Origin: Bacteroidota bacterium
GTDB lineage: Bacteria > Bacteroidota > Bacteroidia > Chitinophagales > LD1
Direction of reading: 5' to 3'
Assembly (NCBI GenBank): GCA_018267365.1
Contig: JAFDYQ010000004.1
Span: 62,001-126,000 of the forward strand
DNA: 64,000 nucleotides
Shown here in pieces: positions 36,789-45,224 of the stretch (position 1 is its first letter; each line of letters opens with the position of its first letter). The notes beneath the pieces are model-generated. The model searched no databases and had not been told where the DNA came from. It saw nothing but the letters and a program-made list of their open reading frames with translations. The position numbers and the translations under genes were made by a program.

Positions 36789-36833
36789 TTTTTAAGTAAC
36801 GATTCGTTTAACCCTTTAAACTGATAATAAAAA

Positions 36834-38324
36834 ATGGCAGGAGGTAAACTAACGCCACGGCAGAAGATGATCAACATGATGTACCTCGTGTTGACTGCGC
36901 TTCTGGCCCTAAACGTCTCCGCGGAGATCTTGAACGCCTTTAAAACCGTGAATAACTCTATCACCAATTCCAATGTGATGATAGACACTAAAAACGAGAA
37001 GGTAGTAAAAAGTCTTGAGGCGGAAAAAAAGAATCAGCCTGAAAAGGTAGAAGAGCTGATGAAGATAGTGAACAATGTAAAATCTCAATCTTCTGATCTC
37101 GCCAACTATATCACAGGACTCGAAGAGCAACTGGATAAGCTGAGCGAAAAGGATGATGACCTCGAGCCGGCTACCCACCTTTTCATCGAGGGGAAAGATG
37201 GGGCTGCTCTGAAGCAGAAGCTGGAGGACTACAAGAAGAATATCACTGCCACCATGGGCAAATACTCTCTGGCATCTGAAATACCTATCAGTGTAGCGCC
37301 ACCAAAGACAGAAAATGCGGAGGCTGCCAAGTGGGAGTTTGCATATTTCCACATGGTGCCAAAGATAGCCGCACTCACTATCCTCAATAAATTTAAGAAT
37401 GACGTCAAGACGACAGAAGCCATGTGCCTCGAGCGTCTGGCTAAAGAGGCGGTATCAGTAGAAGTAACTCTCGACAAGTTTGAGCCGCTCGTGAGTGCCA
37501 AGTCTTCTTATGTACTCGTAGGTGACAAGTATGAGGCTACTATCGGTCTCGGTGCTTATAGTACTGCTATCGTACCTGAAGTGTACGTAGGCGGAACGCG
37601 CATAGATGTAAAGGATGGAAAGGCTACTTATACTGTCAATGCAAGTTCGGCCGGTAGCTTTACAGTACCTACATTGGTCAAGATCCCTAAGAGATCTGGC
37701 GGCTTTGAAGAAGCTAAGGGTGAGCTGAAATATGAAGTAGGCGTACCTGCAGGTGCCGCAGTCATGCTCGATAAGATGAATGTGGTATACATCGGTGTAG
37801 ATAACCCGATCACTGTATCCTCAGGCTCTGGTGCTGAGAAGACCAGCGTGACACCATCCGGTGGTGGTATGTCGGTAGCCAAGGGTAATGGTCCGGGCAA
37901 ATACATCGTCAAGGCTACTACTCCTGATCTCAAGGCTAACCTGAAAGTATCTGTCACAGGTGGCAAGTCTACAGACTTCCCTATCCGTGTCAAAAGAATA
38001 CCGGATCCGGTACCTACACTCGGCGGCAAGCTGCGTGGTGGCAATGCTCAGCCTGGTACGCTGAAGGCTCAGACAGGTATCGTACCGGTACTGGACAACT
38101 TCGACTTTGAGGCTCGCTTCAATGTAGAAAGCTATGACATGGTGTTCGCCTCCAAGGGTGAGATCTTCCGTGCTTCTGCATCCGGTCCGCTATTCAGCCC
38201 TCAGATGCTCACCTTCATCGGCCGCGCCAAGCCTAAGGATGTGATCTACCTGGAGGAGATCAAGGTAAGAGGTCCGGACGGTACACCGCGCAAGATCGGT
38301 CAGATAGTATTTACCGTACAATAA
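36834..38324 (+). CDS. gldM: GldM (PorM) T9SS motor/stator shaft
   Basis: 496 residues. The N-terminus GGKLTPRQKMINMMYLVLTALLALNVSAEILNAF is the single membrane helix that sits in the GldL ring. A helical domain and then several Ig-like periplasmic domains follow (for example VMLDKMNVVYIGVDNPITVS and MVFASKGEIFRASASG). GldM spans the periplasm and contacts the GldKN ring. Domain order and length are normal for the family. Confidence 0.96.
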   Translation: MAGGKLTPRQKMINMMYLVLTALLALNVSAEILNAFKTVNNSITNSNVMIDTKNEKVVKSLEAEKKNQPEKVEELMKIVNNVKSQSSDLANYITGLEEQLDKLSEKDDDLEPATHLFIEGKDGAALKQKLEDYKKNITATMGKYSLASEIPISVAPPKTENAEAAKWEFAYFHMVPKIAALTILNKFKNDVKTTEAMCLERLAKEAVSVEVTLDKFEPLVSAKSSYVLVGDKYEATIGLGAYSTAIVPEVYVGGTRIDVKDGKATYTVNASSAGSFTVPTLVKIPKRSGGFEEAKGELKYEVGVPAGAAVMLDKMNVVYIGVDNPITVSSGSGAEKTSVTPSGGGMSVAKGNGPGKYIVKATTPDLKANLKVSVTGGKSTDFPIRVKRIPDPVPTLGGKLRGGNAQPGTLKAQTGIVPVLDNFDFEARFNVESYDMVFASKGEIFRASASGPLFSPQMLTFIGRAKPKDVIYLEEIKVRGPDGTPRKIGQIVFTVQ

Positions 38325-38350
38325 CAAAGAAACAAGCAAAGCAAGATAAT

Positions 38351-39175
38351 ATGTTCAAAGCAGGAAAAATACTGGCAGCAGTGGGGCTGATGGTCTCAGC
38401 CGGATCACTCTTCGCACAGGAGCCACTGGATGGTGCCTACCAGAAGACGGTGACCAAGGAGAAAGAGATCATCCCGTACGACTATCTGCGTGAGGCTGAT
38501 ATCTTCTGGCAGAAGCGTATCTGGAGAGTGATAGACACGCGTGAGAAAATGAATCTCCCGTTTGCTTATCCTCAGCAGCCGCTCATAGAGATCGTACACA
38601 CAGCTGCCAAGAACGGTGAGCTGACAGTATATGACAATGCCGTAGAAAATGGTGACCAGTTCAAGGCGGTACTCGCTGTAGACGATGTCAAGAAAATCGG
38701 CTCTAAGGAAGATACTATCACCAGCATCAATCCCGTGACGCTGGAGGAGGAAACGAAAGTGGTAAAGAACGAACTCACATGGGATCGTGTCACTAAGTTT
38801 CGTCTGAAAGAGGACTGGCTCTTTGATGAGGAGACATCTACCATGATGTGCCGTATCATCGGTCTCGCTCCGGTCATGGAGGACAAGGATGCCGATGGCA
38901 ACTATCGTGGTGACCTGGTCATGTACTGGTGCTACTACCCTGACCTGCGTCCTATACTGGCCAAGTATGAGGTGTACAATCCTAAGAATGATGCCGTGCG
39001 TATCAGCTGGGAGGATCTCTTTGAGTCGCGCATGTTTGAGAGCTATATTTACAAGGAGTCAAACGTATATGACCGCCAGATCAAGGAGTACGCCTCCGGT
39101 GTAGACCTGCTGCTGGAGTCTGACAGGATCAAGAATGATATGTTTGTATTCGAACACGATCTCTGGAATTATTAA
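38351..39175 (+). CDS. gldN: GldN (PorN) T9SS periplasmic ring protein
   Basis: 274 residues with a signal peptide (ILAAVGLMVSAGSLFAQ). The conserved GldN core shows IPYDYLREADIFWQKRIWRVIDTREKMNLPF, WLFDEETSTMMCRIIGLAPV, MYWCYYPDLRPILAKYEVYN and SWEDLFESRMFESYIYKESN. GldN binds GldK to form the periplasmic ring contacted by GldM. It ends the gldKLMN unit and is followed by a long hairpin. Confidence 0.96.
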   Translation: MFKAGKILAAVGLMVSAGSLFAQEPLDGAYQKTVTKEKEIIPYDYLREADIFWQKRIWRVIDTREKMNLPFAYPQQPLIEIVHTAAKNGELTVYDNAVENGDQFKAVLAVDDVKKIGSKEDTITSINPVTLEEETKVVKNELTWDRVTKFRLKEDWLFDEETSTMMCRIIGLAPVMEDKDADGNYRGDLVMYWCYYPDLRPILAKYEVYNPKNDAVRISWEDLFESRMFESYIYKESNVYDRQIKEYASGVDLLLESDRIKNDMFVFEHDLWNY

Positions 39176-39192
39176 TATCCAAAGGATGATAT

Positions 39193-39229
39193 AAGGGAAA
39201 AGGGGAGCAACTGCTTCCCTTTTCCCTTT
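39193..39229 (+). terminator. Hairpin after gldN, probable terminator
   Basis: Two 17-base arms (39193-39209 and 39212-39228), purine-rich AAGGGAAAAGGG then pyrimidine-rich, pair with one mismatch around a two-base gap, starting 18 bases after the gldN stop. The 3' arm is T-rich, but no long T tract follows. Confidence 0.55.
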
Positions 39230-39293
39230 ATATCCATCGGCTGTTTACCTTTGCTAAAATTAGATGGCTGTTTTGCACTCCCAATAAGACAAA

Positions 39294-39367
39294 ATTTGCG
39301 AGAGAAATTCACCTGAAAAATAAACAAGCCATTTCTCGAACCAATCTTCATCTTAAATGGCTGTTTA
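39294..39367 (+). repeat. Dispersed intergenic repeat, copy D (degenerate)
   Basis: Begins ATTTGCGA, ends TCGAACCAATCTTCATCTTA then GGCTGTTTA, matching the ends of three other copies (44330, 55835, inverted 56071). The central GC-rich palindrome of the other copies is missing here. No gene is seen in the gap between gldN and the DivIC-like gene. Confidence 0.6.
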
Positions 39368-39464
39368 AAATCTCTCTTTAAAGGGGCCAAAAAACCAGAC
39401 AATGCACAATACCGGTTCACAAGCACGTTTAATTGATATCCTCTTTTAGATCAACTTTGACACA

Positions 39465-39776
39465 ATGATTGACAGGCTCAGGTCATATCTTCTCAGGGTG
39501 CCCACGGTATTCCGCAATGTCTTCTTCCTCGCGGGGGCTACCTTTGCCGGGTGGATGCTGTTCTTTGATGAGAATAATATGATAGTGCAGTACCACCGCC
39601 GCCACCAGCTCTCAGACCTGAGCCGCAAGGCTACATACTACCGCCAGGAGATAGCCCGTGTAGACAATCAGATAGAGCAGCTCACTACCAATAGCGCCAC
39701 ACAGGAGCGCTACGCCCGGGAGAATTACATGATGAAGAAGGACAGCGAAGATGTCTTTGTCATAGTACAGCGCTGA
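39465..39776 (+). CDS. FtsB/DivIC-like septum formation initiator
   Basis: 103 residues: one membrane helix near residues 16-32 (VFFLAGATFAGWMLFF) followed by a coiled coil (LSRKATYYRQEIARVDNQIEQLTT) and the typical ERYARENYMMKKDSEDVFVIVQ end. This matches the FtsB/DivIC family, which together with FtsL and FtsQ forms part of the divisome. It stands alone here between the T9SS cluster and cysD. Confidence 0.88.
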   Translation: MIDRLRSYLLRVPTVFRNVFFLAGATFAGWMLFFDENNMIVQYHRRHQLSDLSRKATYYRQEIARVDNQIEQLTTNSATQERYARENYMMKKDSEDVFVIVQR

Positions 39777-39923
39777 GACGTTGTACCTACCCCATATCAG
39801 ATTGGCATTATTTTATTTGTAGCAGTCCCGCTGGCACATAGGCGCGTTTCAGCAGATCATATTTCCTTGCTATTCCTATTATGCCTTTATTTACATCTGC
39901 AAATCTAAATCAGCATCGTATAG

Positions 39924-40826
39924 ATGAGTCTTAGTCTCAACCATCTCAAGACACTGGAGTCAGAGGCGATCTACGTGATCCGTGAGGCCGCAGCCCAGTT
40001 TCAGAATCCATGTATCCTTTTCAGCGGGGGCAAGGATTCCATAGCCGTCACCTATCTGGCCAAAAAGGCCTTTTATCCTGCGGCGATTCCCTTTCCGCTC
40101 ATACATATCGATACGGGGCACAATTTCCCCGAGACCATAGCCTACCGTGACCAGCTGGTGGCCAGCCTCGGCGTGCGCCTCATAGTAGGCTCTGTGCAGG
40201 AGTCTATAGACAAGGCCCGTGTAGCGGAGGAAAAGGGCTTCAACGCGTCCCGCATCCGCCTGCAGACCACTACGCTGCTGGATACCATAGAGGAGTTTAA
40301 GTTTGACTGTGCGCTGGGCGGCGCCCGCCGTGATGAGGAGAAGGCCCGCGCCAAAGAGCGTTTCTTCTCCCATCGGGATGAGTTTGGCCAGTGGGACCCA
40401 AAGAACCAGCGCCCTGAGCTTTGGAACCTCTTTAATGGTCGCAAGCACGTGGGCGAGCACTTTCGTGTCTTCCCTATATCAAACTGGACCGAGCTGGACG
40501 TCTGGCAGTACATGGCTATGGAGGGCATAGAGCTGCCATCGCTTTACTTTGCTCATAAGCGCAAAGTATTTGAGCGCGACGGCGTACTCCTGGCCGAGAG
40601 TGAGCACATCCCTATGAAGCCTACTGAGCAACCTACAGAGCAGTTGGTCCGCTTTCGTACCATAGGAGATATCACCTCTACCGGGGCTACTGTGAGCGCC
40701 GCCGCCACTATAGACGAGATCATACAGGAGGTAGCTTCTACCCGCGTCACTGAGCGGGGAGGCAGGGCAGATGACAAGCGTAGCGAGACCAGCATGGAGG
40801 ACCGCAAAAAAGAAGGATATTTTTAA
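39924..40826 (+). CDS. cysD: Sulfate adenylyltransferase subunit 2
   Basis: 300 residues of the PAPS-reductase-like ATP-pyrophosphatase fold, with the PP-loop LFSGGKDSIAV, HIDTGHNFPETIAYRD, GGARRDEEKARAKERFFSHRDEFGQWDP and FPISNWTELDVWQYM. With CysN it makes adenosine 5'-phosphosulfate from sulfate and ATP, the first step of assimilatory sulfate use. cysN follows after a 102-base gap filled with a TACTAAATAC-type low-complexity repeat. Confidence 0.95.
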   Translation: MSLSLNHLKTLESEAIYVIREAAAQFQNPCILFSGGKDSIAVTYLAKKAFYPAAIPFPLIHIDTGHNFPETIAYRDQLVASLGVRLIVGSVQESIDKARVAEEKGFNASRIRLQTTTLLDTIEEFKFDCALGGARRDEEKARAKERFFSHRDEFGQWDPKNQRPELWNLFNGRKHVGEHFRVFPISNWTELDVWQYMAMEGIELPSLYFAHKRKVFERDGVLLAESEHIPMKPTEQPTEQLVRFRTIGDITSTGATVSAAATIDEIIQEVASTRVTERGGRADDKRSETSMEDRKKEGYF

Positions 40827-40928
40827 GAAGGAAACTGTATTTGTATTCATCTAAATACTAACTACTAAATACTAAATACCAGTGTGTATTGTCTCACGAC
40901 TCAATACTCACTACTCAATACTAACAGG

Positions 40929-42200
40929 ATGTTCGACAGCAATAGTTATCTGAATATGGAGTTGATGCGCTTCACCACTGCGGGCAGCGTGGATGACGGC
41001 AAATCTACCCTTATAGGCCGCCTGCTCTATGATAGCAAATCGATCTTTGAGGATCAACTCGAAAATATAAAAGCTACCAGCGAAAGGAGGGGGGAGAGCT
41101 ATGTCAATCTGGCCCTCCTCACAGATGGCCTGCGTGCAGAGCGCGAGCAGGGTATCACCATAGATGTGGCTTATCGCTACTTTTCTACACCCAAGAGGAA
41201 ATTCATCATAGCAGATACTCCTGGCCATATTCAGTACACGCGCAATATGGTGACAGGTGCCTCCACCGCCAATCTTGCCATCATACTCGTAGACGCCCGC
41301 AATGGCGTGGTAGAGCAGACACGCAGGCATTCACTGATCGCCTCTCTGCTCGGCATACCGCATATCGCAGTTTGCATCAATAAGATGGACCTTGTAGACT
41401 ACTCGCAGGAGCAGTATGACAAGATCGTGCGCGATTACCGCGATTTTGCCGCCAGGCTCAAGGTAAAGGACATTCACTTCCTGCCCATCTCAGCCCTGCA
41501 TGGAGACAATGTAGTGACGCGCTCTGCTAAGATGCCTTGGTACGAGGGTGTCACGCTCCTCTATCTGCTGGAGACGGTGCACATAGCAGGTGATACGAAT
41601 CATATAGATGCCCGGTTCCCTGTGCAGTACGTCATACGGCCGTACAACGATGAGTTTCACGACTATCGTGGCTATGCGGGCCGCCTTTCCGGAGGTGTAT
41701 TGAGGCCGGGAGATAAAGTGACTGTCCTGCCATCTGGTTTCCAGAGTACCATCAAGGCCATAGAGCTGGATGGCAAGCAGCTGGAGGAGGCCTTTGCGCC
41801 GATGTCGGTCACCATCCTGCTCAATGATGATATAGACATCAGCCGCGGCGATATGATCGTACGGGATAATAATAAGCCCCAGGTAGAGCAGGATATAGAG
41901 GCCATGATCTGCTGGATGGGAGACCAGCCGCTGCGCCCCGGTGGCAAATACGCCCTCAAGCATACTACGCGCGACGCCCGCGCTGTAGTGAAAGATATCA
42001 AATATAAACTGGACATCAGCACACTGCACCGCATCACCGAAAATCCCGAGATAGCTGCCAATGATATAGGGCGCATCACCGTACGTACCACAGCGCCTCT
42101 GATGTATGACCCCTATACCCGAAACCGTGAGACTGGCTCCTTCATCCTCATAGATGAAGGCACCAATGTGACCGTGGGCGCAGGCATCATACTGGATTGA
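40929..42200 (+). CDS. cysN: Sulfate adenylyltransferase subunit 1 (GTPase)
   Basis: A 423-residue EF-Tu-like GTPase that drives CysD. G motifs: AGSVDDGKSTLIGRLLYD, DTPGHIQYTRNM, NKMDLVDYSQ and SALHGDNV; it then has two beta-barrel domains. No APS kinase (CysC) domain is fused at the C-terminus. The ATG at 40929 starts just before the conserved ELMRFTTAG; the longer frame is encoded by the intergenic low-complexity repeat and is rejected. Confidence 0.95.
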   Translation: MFDSNSYLNMELMRFTTAGSVDDGKSTLIGRLLYDSKSIFEDQLENIKATSERRGESYVNLALLTDGLRAEREQGITIDVAYRYFSTPKRKFIIADTPGHIQYTRNMVTGASTANLAIILVDARNGVVEQTRRHSLIASLLGIPHIAVCINKMDLVDYSQEQYDKIVRDYRDFAARLKVKDIHFLPISALHGDNVVTRSAKMPWYEGVTLLYLLETVHIAGDTNHIDARFPVQYVIRPYNDEFHDYRGYAGRLSGGVLRPGDKVTVLPSGFQSTIKAIELDGKQLEEAFAPMSVTILLNDDIDISRGDMIVRDNNKPQVEQDIEAMICWMGDQPLRPGGKYALKHTTRDARAVVKDIKYKLDISTLHRITENPEIAANDIGRITVRTTAPLMYDPYTRNRETGSFILIDEGTNVTVGAGIILD

Positions 42201-42208
42201 TCATTTTA

Positions 42209-42216
42209 TATCTTTG
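42209..42216 (+). promoter_or_regulatory. Candidate -7 box for the rhodanese gene
   Basis: TATCTTTG matches TAnnTTTG exactly, 19 bases before the ATG at 42236. No convincing -33 TTG lies at the preferred spacing, since the region upstream is the end of cysN. Confidence 0.35.
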
Positions 42217-42235
42217 GATAAATACTATAAAAGCC

Positions 42236-42550
42236 ATGAAGGAAAAGACCGTATCAGAACTAAAAGCCATGATGGATAGGGGCGAAGACTTTCAGCTCAT
42301 AGATGTACGTGAGCCGCAGGAGGCCGAGATCTGCCAGATAGGAGGCATGCTCATCCCTATGAATACGATACCTGACCACATGGACGAGATAGCCAAGGAC
42401 AAGCCCGTAGTGATACACTGCCGTAGCGGTGCCCGCAGCGGCCGGATAGTAGAGTACCTCGAGTCACAGGGCTTTGACAATCTCTATAATCTCAAAGGCG
42501 GCATATTGGCCTGGGCAGATGAGATAGACCCGGAGATGGCGAAGTACTAG
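42236..42550 (+). CDS. Single-domain rhodanese-like protein
   Basis: 104 residues: FQLIDVREPQEAEICQIGGMLIPM, then the active loop VIHCRSGARSGRIVEYL with the catalytic Cys-62, and NLKGGILAWADEIDP. Single-domain rhodaneses (GlpE/PspE type) move sulfane sulfur. Its place directly after cysDN suggests a sulfur-related role. The Met at 42236 gives the standard length; an ORF start overlapping the cysN stop (42197) would add an unlikely 13 residues. Confidence 0.88.
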   Translation: MKEKTVSELKAMMDRGEDFQLIDVREPQEAEICQIGGMLIPMNTIPDHMDEIAKDKPVVIHCRSGARSGRIVEYLESQGFDNLYNLKGGILAWADEIDPEMAKY

Positions 42551-42589
42551 TGCACTAAGCAGTGCCGGGCAGCTGTACGATGGTAGGGG

Positions 42590-43359
42590 CTACTCTTTCC
42601 GCTGCTGTGATCGCTCTTCATTCACATTCTTCTGAGCCTCCGCCTTCACATCATGGTTGCGCTTCACATTGCCCATATCCATGCCACGCGCCAGCATGAT
42701 CTTGCCGGTACCGTATTTATTTTTCACGCTATCTGCGGCATCTGGCCCAGGTCATAGATCGTACGGATACCCATCTTATTCAGGCTCTCCTCCAGTTTTT
42801 CCCCCACGAATGGTATTTTGCCCACAGGCTTGGGATCCAGAAACTCCTGCTCCCGGCCACGCTCTATCATCAGCTGCCCGTTTGGCTTTGCATCATTCGT
42901 AGCCATCTTTGCCAGCATCTTGTTTACCGAGAGGCCAAAGGAGATAGGTAGCCCCGTTTCGAGCGTGATCTTTTGTCGCAGCTCCGTAGCCCAGCGGTAC
43001 GCACCAAAGTACTTATCCATCCCCGTCAGGTCTACATAAAACTCGTCGATAGAGGCTTTCTCAAAAAGCGGTGCCGCATCTGCTATGATCTGTGTGACAC
43101 GCCGCGAGTAGTCAGAGTACGCCGCGTAGTCACCGGGCAGGAAGATGCCATGAGGGCAGAGCTTGTGCGCCTGCGCACCGGGCATCGCCGAGTGTATGCC
43201 ATACCGCCGCGCCTCATAGCTACAGCTGCTCACCACACCCCGCGCACCCACACCACCTACTATCACAGGCTTGCCCAGCAGAGATGGATCCTTCAGTCTC
43301 TCTACAGAGACGAAGAAAGAATCCAGGTCCATGTGCATGATGGTGCGCTCTTCAGACAT
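42590..43359 (-). pseudogene. dinB: Broken DNA polymerase IV (dinB) with internal deletion
   Basis: The 5' part (43359 to 42724, 211 residues) is a Y-family polymerase with catalytic MDLDSFF (Asp-11) and KASIDEFYVDLTG (Asp-105, Glu-106), and reaches the thumb (KMGIRTIYDLGQMP) before a stop. Immediately downstream, in another frame, comes ADSVKNKYGTGKIMLARGMD, the usual far C-terminus of Pol IV, running to a stop at 42590. The whole little-finger region (about 130-150 residues) is missing. This looks like an internal deletion plus frame change, so no full translesion polymerase can be made. It is divergent from the LexA-like S24 gene, as expected of an SOS gene. Confidence 0.8.
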
Positions 43360-43430
43360 CTGATTAGTTATTGCCTTTAAAATTAGTATTTTACTACTAA
43401 AAAAATTAGCTTTGTGTAAAATACGCTGAT

Positions 43431-44213
43431 ATGGATTTCATTCATACCAATATCAAATTTCTGCGCAAGCAGAAAGGATGGACACAGGAGCAGCTCGCCA
43501 CAGAGCTCAATATCAAACGCTCCCTGATCGGCTCCTATGAGGAGGGCCGCGCCAAACCAAACTATGAGGTCCTCGCAGACCTCGGCAGGGCCTTTAAGCA
43601 CTCTATAGACAACCTCATCACGCGTGACCTGCGCCTTACTGAGAAGGTGCCTATCTTCTCTCCGGAGCAGATGGATGAGGCCAGCAAAAATCTACGCGTA
43701 CTTGCCATCACGGTAGACAAAGAGGATCGTGAAAATATAGAAATGGTACCTGTCAAAGCAGCCGCAGGATACCTCAATGGCTATAGTGATCCGACATTCC
43801 TCAAGGAGTTGAATCGATTCCGCCTGCCATTCCTGCCCGCAGGCACCTACCGCGCCTTTGAGATCAAGGGAGACTCTATGCTCCCCATGCTGCCCGGCTC
43901 TATAGTAGTAGGCGAGTATGTAGACAACTGGCGCAATATCAAAGACGGCAATACCTACGTAGTTCTTTCAAAGAATGAGGGCATTGTTTACAAGCGTGTG
44001 TTCAATCAGGTGGAGGAAAACGGCACGCTCGTACTGCGCTCTGACAATACAGCCTATCCCGCATACTCCATCAAAATAGACGAAGTGCTGGAAGTCTGGA
44101 AGGCCGTACTCCACATCAGCCACATGAATAAAGGTAACGAACTCTCCTACCAGAATATCCTCCACCTCATGCAGGAACTCAAAAAAGACGTAGACGAATT
44201 AAAAGGAAACTAA
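43431..44213 (+). CDS. XRE-type repressor with S24 (LexA-like) self-cleavage domain
   Basis: 260 residues: an N-terminal helix-turn-helix of the Xre class (LRKQKGWTQEQLATELNIKRSLIGSYEEG), a linker, and a C-terminal S24 peptidase domain. A possible cleavage site Ala-112/Gly-113 is followed by the nucleophile Ser-149 in KGDSMLPM and the Lys-188 in GIVYKRV. Proteins of this form act as SOS-type repressors that cleave themselves upon RecA activation. The divergent dinB remnant supports a DNA-damage role. Confidence 0.88.
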   Translation: MDFIHTNIKFLRKQKGWTQEQLATELNIKRSLIGSYEEGRAKPNYEVLADLGRAFKHSIDNLITRDLRLTEKVPIFSPEQMDEASKNLRVLAITVDKEDRENIEMVPVKAAAGYLNGYSDPTFLKELNRFRLPFLPAGTYRAFEIKGDSMLPMLPGSIVVGEYVDNWRNIKDGNTYVVLSKNEGIVYKRVFNQVEENGTLVLRSDNTAYPAYSIKIDEVLEVWKAVLHISHMNKGNELSYQNILHLMQELKKDVDELKGN

Positions 44214-44329
44214 CGAATAGAAAACACGAAGTAGGAGCCAAGTACCAGCTGGCTGTATACCTTCTCCTATTTTAGGAGAGGGCAGGGAGTGGTAAGGCAG
44301 CTGATAGGCTTGTATTTAAATCAAGCATC

Positions 44330-44415
44330 ATTTGCGACCTGCCTGCCGGCAAAGGCAGGGAAAAATTCCAATGAAATATATCAGCGAGATTTTTCGAAGC
44401 AATCTTCCACTTAAA
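44330..44415 (+). repeat. Dispersed intergenic repeat, copy A
   Basis: Begins ATTTGCGACCTGCCTGCCGG with a GC-rich palindrome, continues AAATTCCAATGA, and ends TTCGAAGCAATCTTCCACTT. It is closely matched by copies at 55835 and, inverted, 56071. Confidence 0.8.
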
Positions 44416-44533
44416 GTATTGTTATGTCTCTATGTTTCTATGACTGCCTGTGGGTGGACAGGCGGTTCAAATTGTATTATTCTGAATCATTAAAAGCATT
44501 CTGAAAATTCTGATTCAGAAATTGTATTAAAGA

Positions 44534-44558
44534 GCCTCCCTCCGGGAGGTTTGGAGGG
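44534..44558. repeat. Tripartite palindrome (intergenic)
   Basis: The arm GCCTCCC can pair with GGGAGG or with the second copy GGAGGG after a TTT spacer. The same arm, loop, arm', spacer, arm' plan is seen in the in-frame elements of ileS and of the gene at 54925. Confidence 0.65.
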
Positions 44559-44688
44559 TCGACAAACGAATCTCCAACACTGCTTACGAACCTCAAAAAA
44601 CTTCAGCGTTTTGCGAAACAAAACCTTTGCATTCTCTTAAATCCTTTGCGCCTTTGCGAGAAATATCTCTAACCATCCGAAACCAGAC

Positions 44689-45171
44689 ATGACACACCGC
44701 AGCTACACCGACTCACCCCTCGGCCCCGTCCTCATCACAGGAGATGAGCAGTCCATTCACTCCGTGCTCGTACTGGATCACAAGGAACAGATCGAAGAAG
44801 GCGAAACGGAACCGATCAAAAAGTGCAAGCAGCAACTACAGGAATACTTTGCCGGCACACGCCGCGACTTTGATCTGCCCCTGGCGCAGGAGGGCACTCC
44901 ATTTCAGCAGAGAGTCTGGCAGCAGCTGACCACCATACCCTTCGGCCAGACCATCACCTACATGCAGCTAGCCAGGCTACTCGGCGATCCCAAGACCATC
45001 CGCGCAGCCGGCACCGCCAATGGCAAGAACAAACTCTGGATCATAGTACCCTGTCACCGCGTAGTAGGCACAGATGGCCGGCTCGTAGGCTATGCCGGCG
45101 GCCTCCATCGCAAGAAGTGGCTTCTCGACCACGAAGCCCGACTAAGTGGCGCCTTGACCCTTGGGCTGTAA
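44689..45171 (+). CDS. ogt: Methylated-DNA-protein cysteine methyltransferase
   Basis: 160 residues. The suicide enzyme moves alkyl groups from O6-methylguanine to its Cys-122 in IIVPCHRVVG. Also seen are FQQRVWQQLTTIPFGQTITYMQLA, the RAAGTANGKN helix-turn-helix region and GYAGGLHRKKWLLDHE. Length fits the short Ogt type without an Ada regulatory domain. It stands alone, though a SOS-type repressor lies upstream. Confidence 0.93.
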   Translation: MTHRSYTDSPLGPVLITGDEQSIHSVLVLDHKEQIEEGETEPIKKCKQQLQEYFAGTRRDFDLPLAQEGTPFQQRVWQQLTTIPFGQTITYMQLARLLGDPKTIRAAGTANGKNKLWIIVPCHRVVGTDGRLVGYAGGLHRKKWLLDHEARLSGALTLGL

Positions 45172-45174
45172 AAA

Positions 45175-45202
45175 CAAAAAAGGATGCCTCGCGACATCCT
45201 CT
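45175..45202 (-). terminator. Terminator of the short T9SS cargo gene
   Basis: Read on the minus strand, AGGATG and CATCCT form a stem around an eight-base GC-rich loop, followed by a T tract (the plus-strand A run at 45176-45180). It lies 22 bases after the stop of the gene at 45225. Confidence 0.75.
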
Positions 45203-45224
45203 TATAAATAATTTATTCTACTGC

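Larger units (their letters stand above)
44214..44688. repeat. Gene-free gap with several dispersed and tripartite palindromes
   Basis: No gene is supported in these 475 bases. They hold, in order, a hairpin with a repeated third arm at 44264-44290 (CTCCT, AGGAG, then AGGGAG), a copy of the dispersed ATTTGCGACCTG repeat (44330-44415), a tripartite GCCTCCC/GGGAGG/GGAGGG element (44534-44558), and a CTTTGCG-rich stretch just before ogt. Confidence 0.7.
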
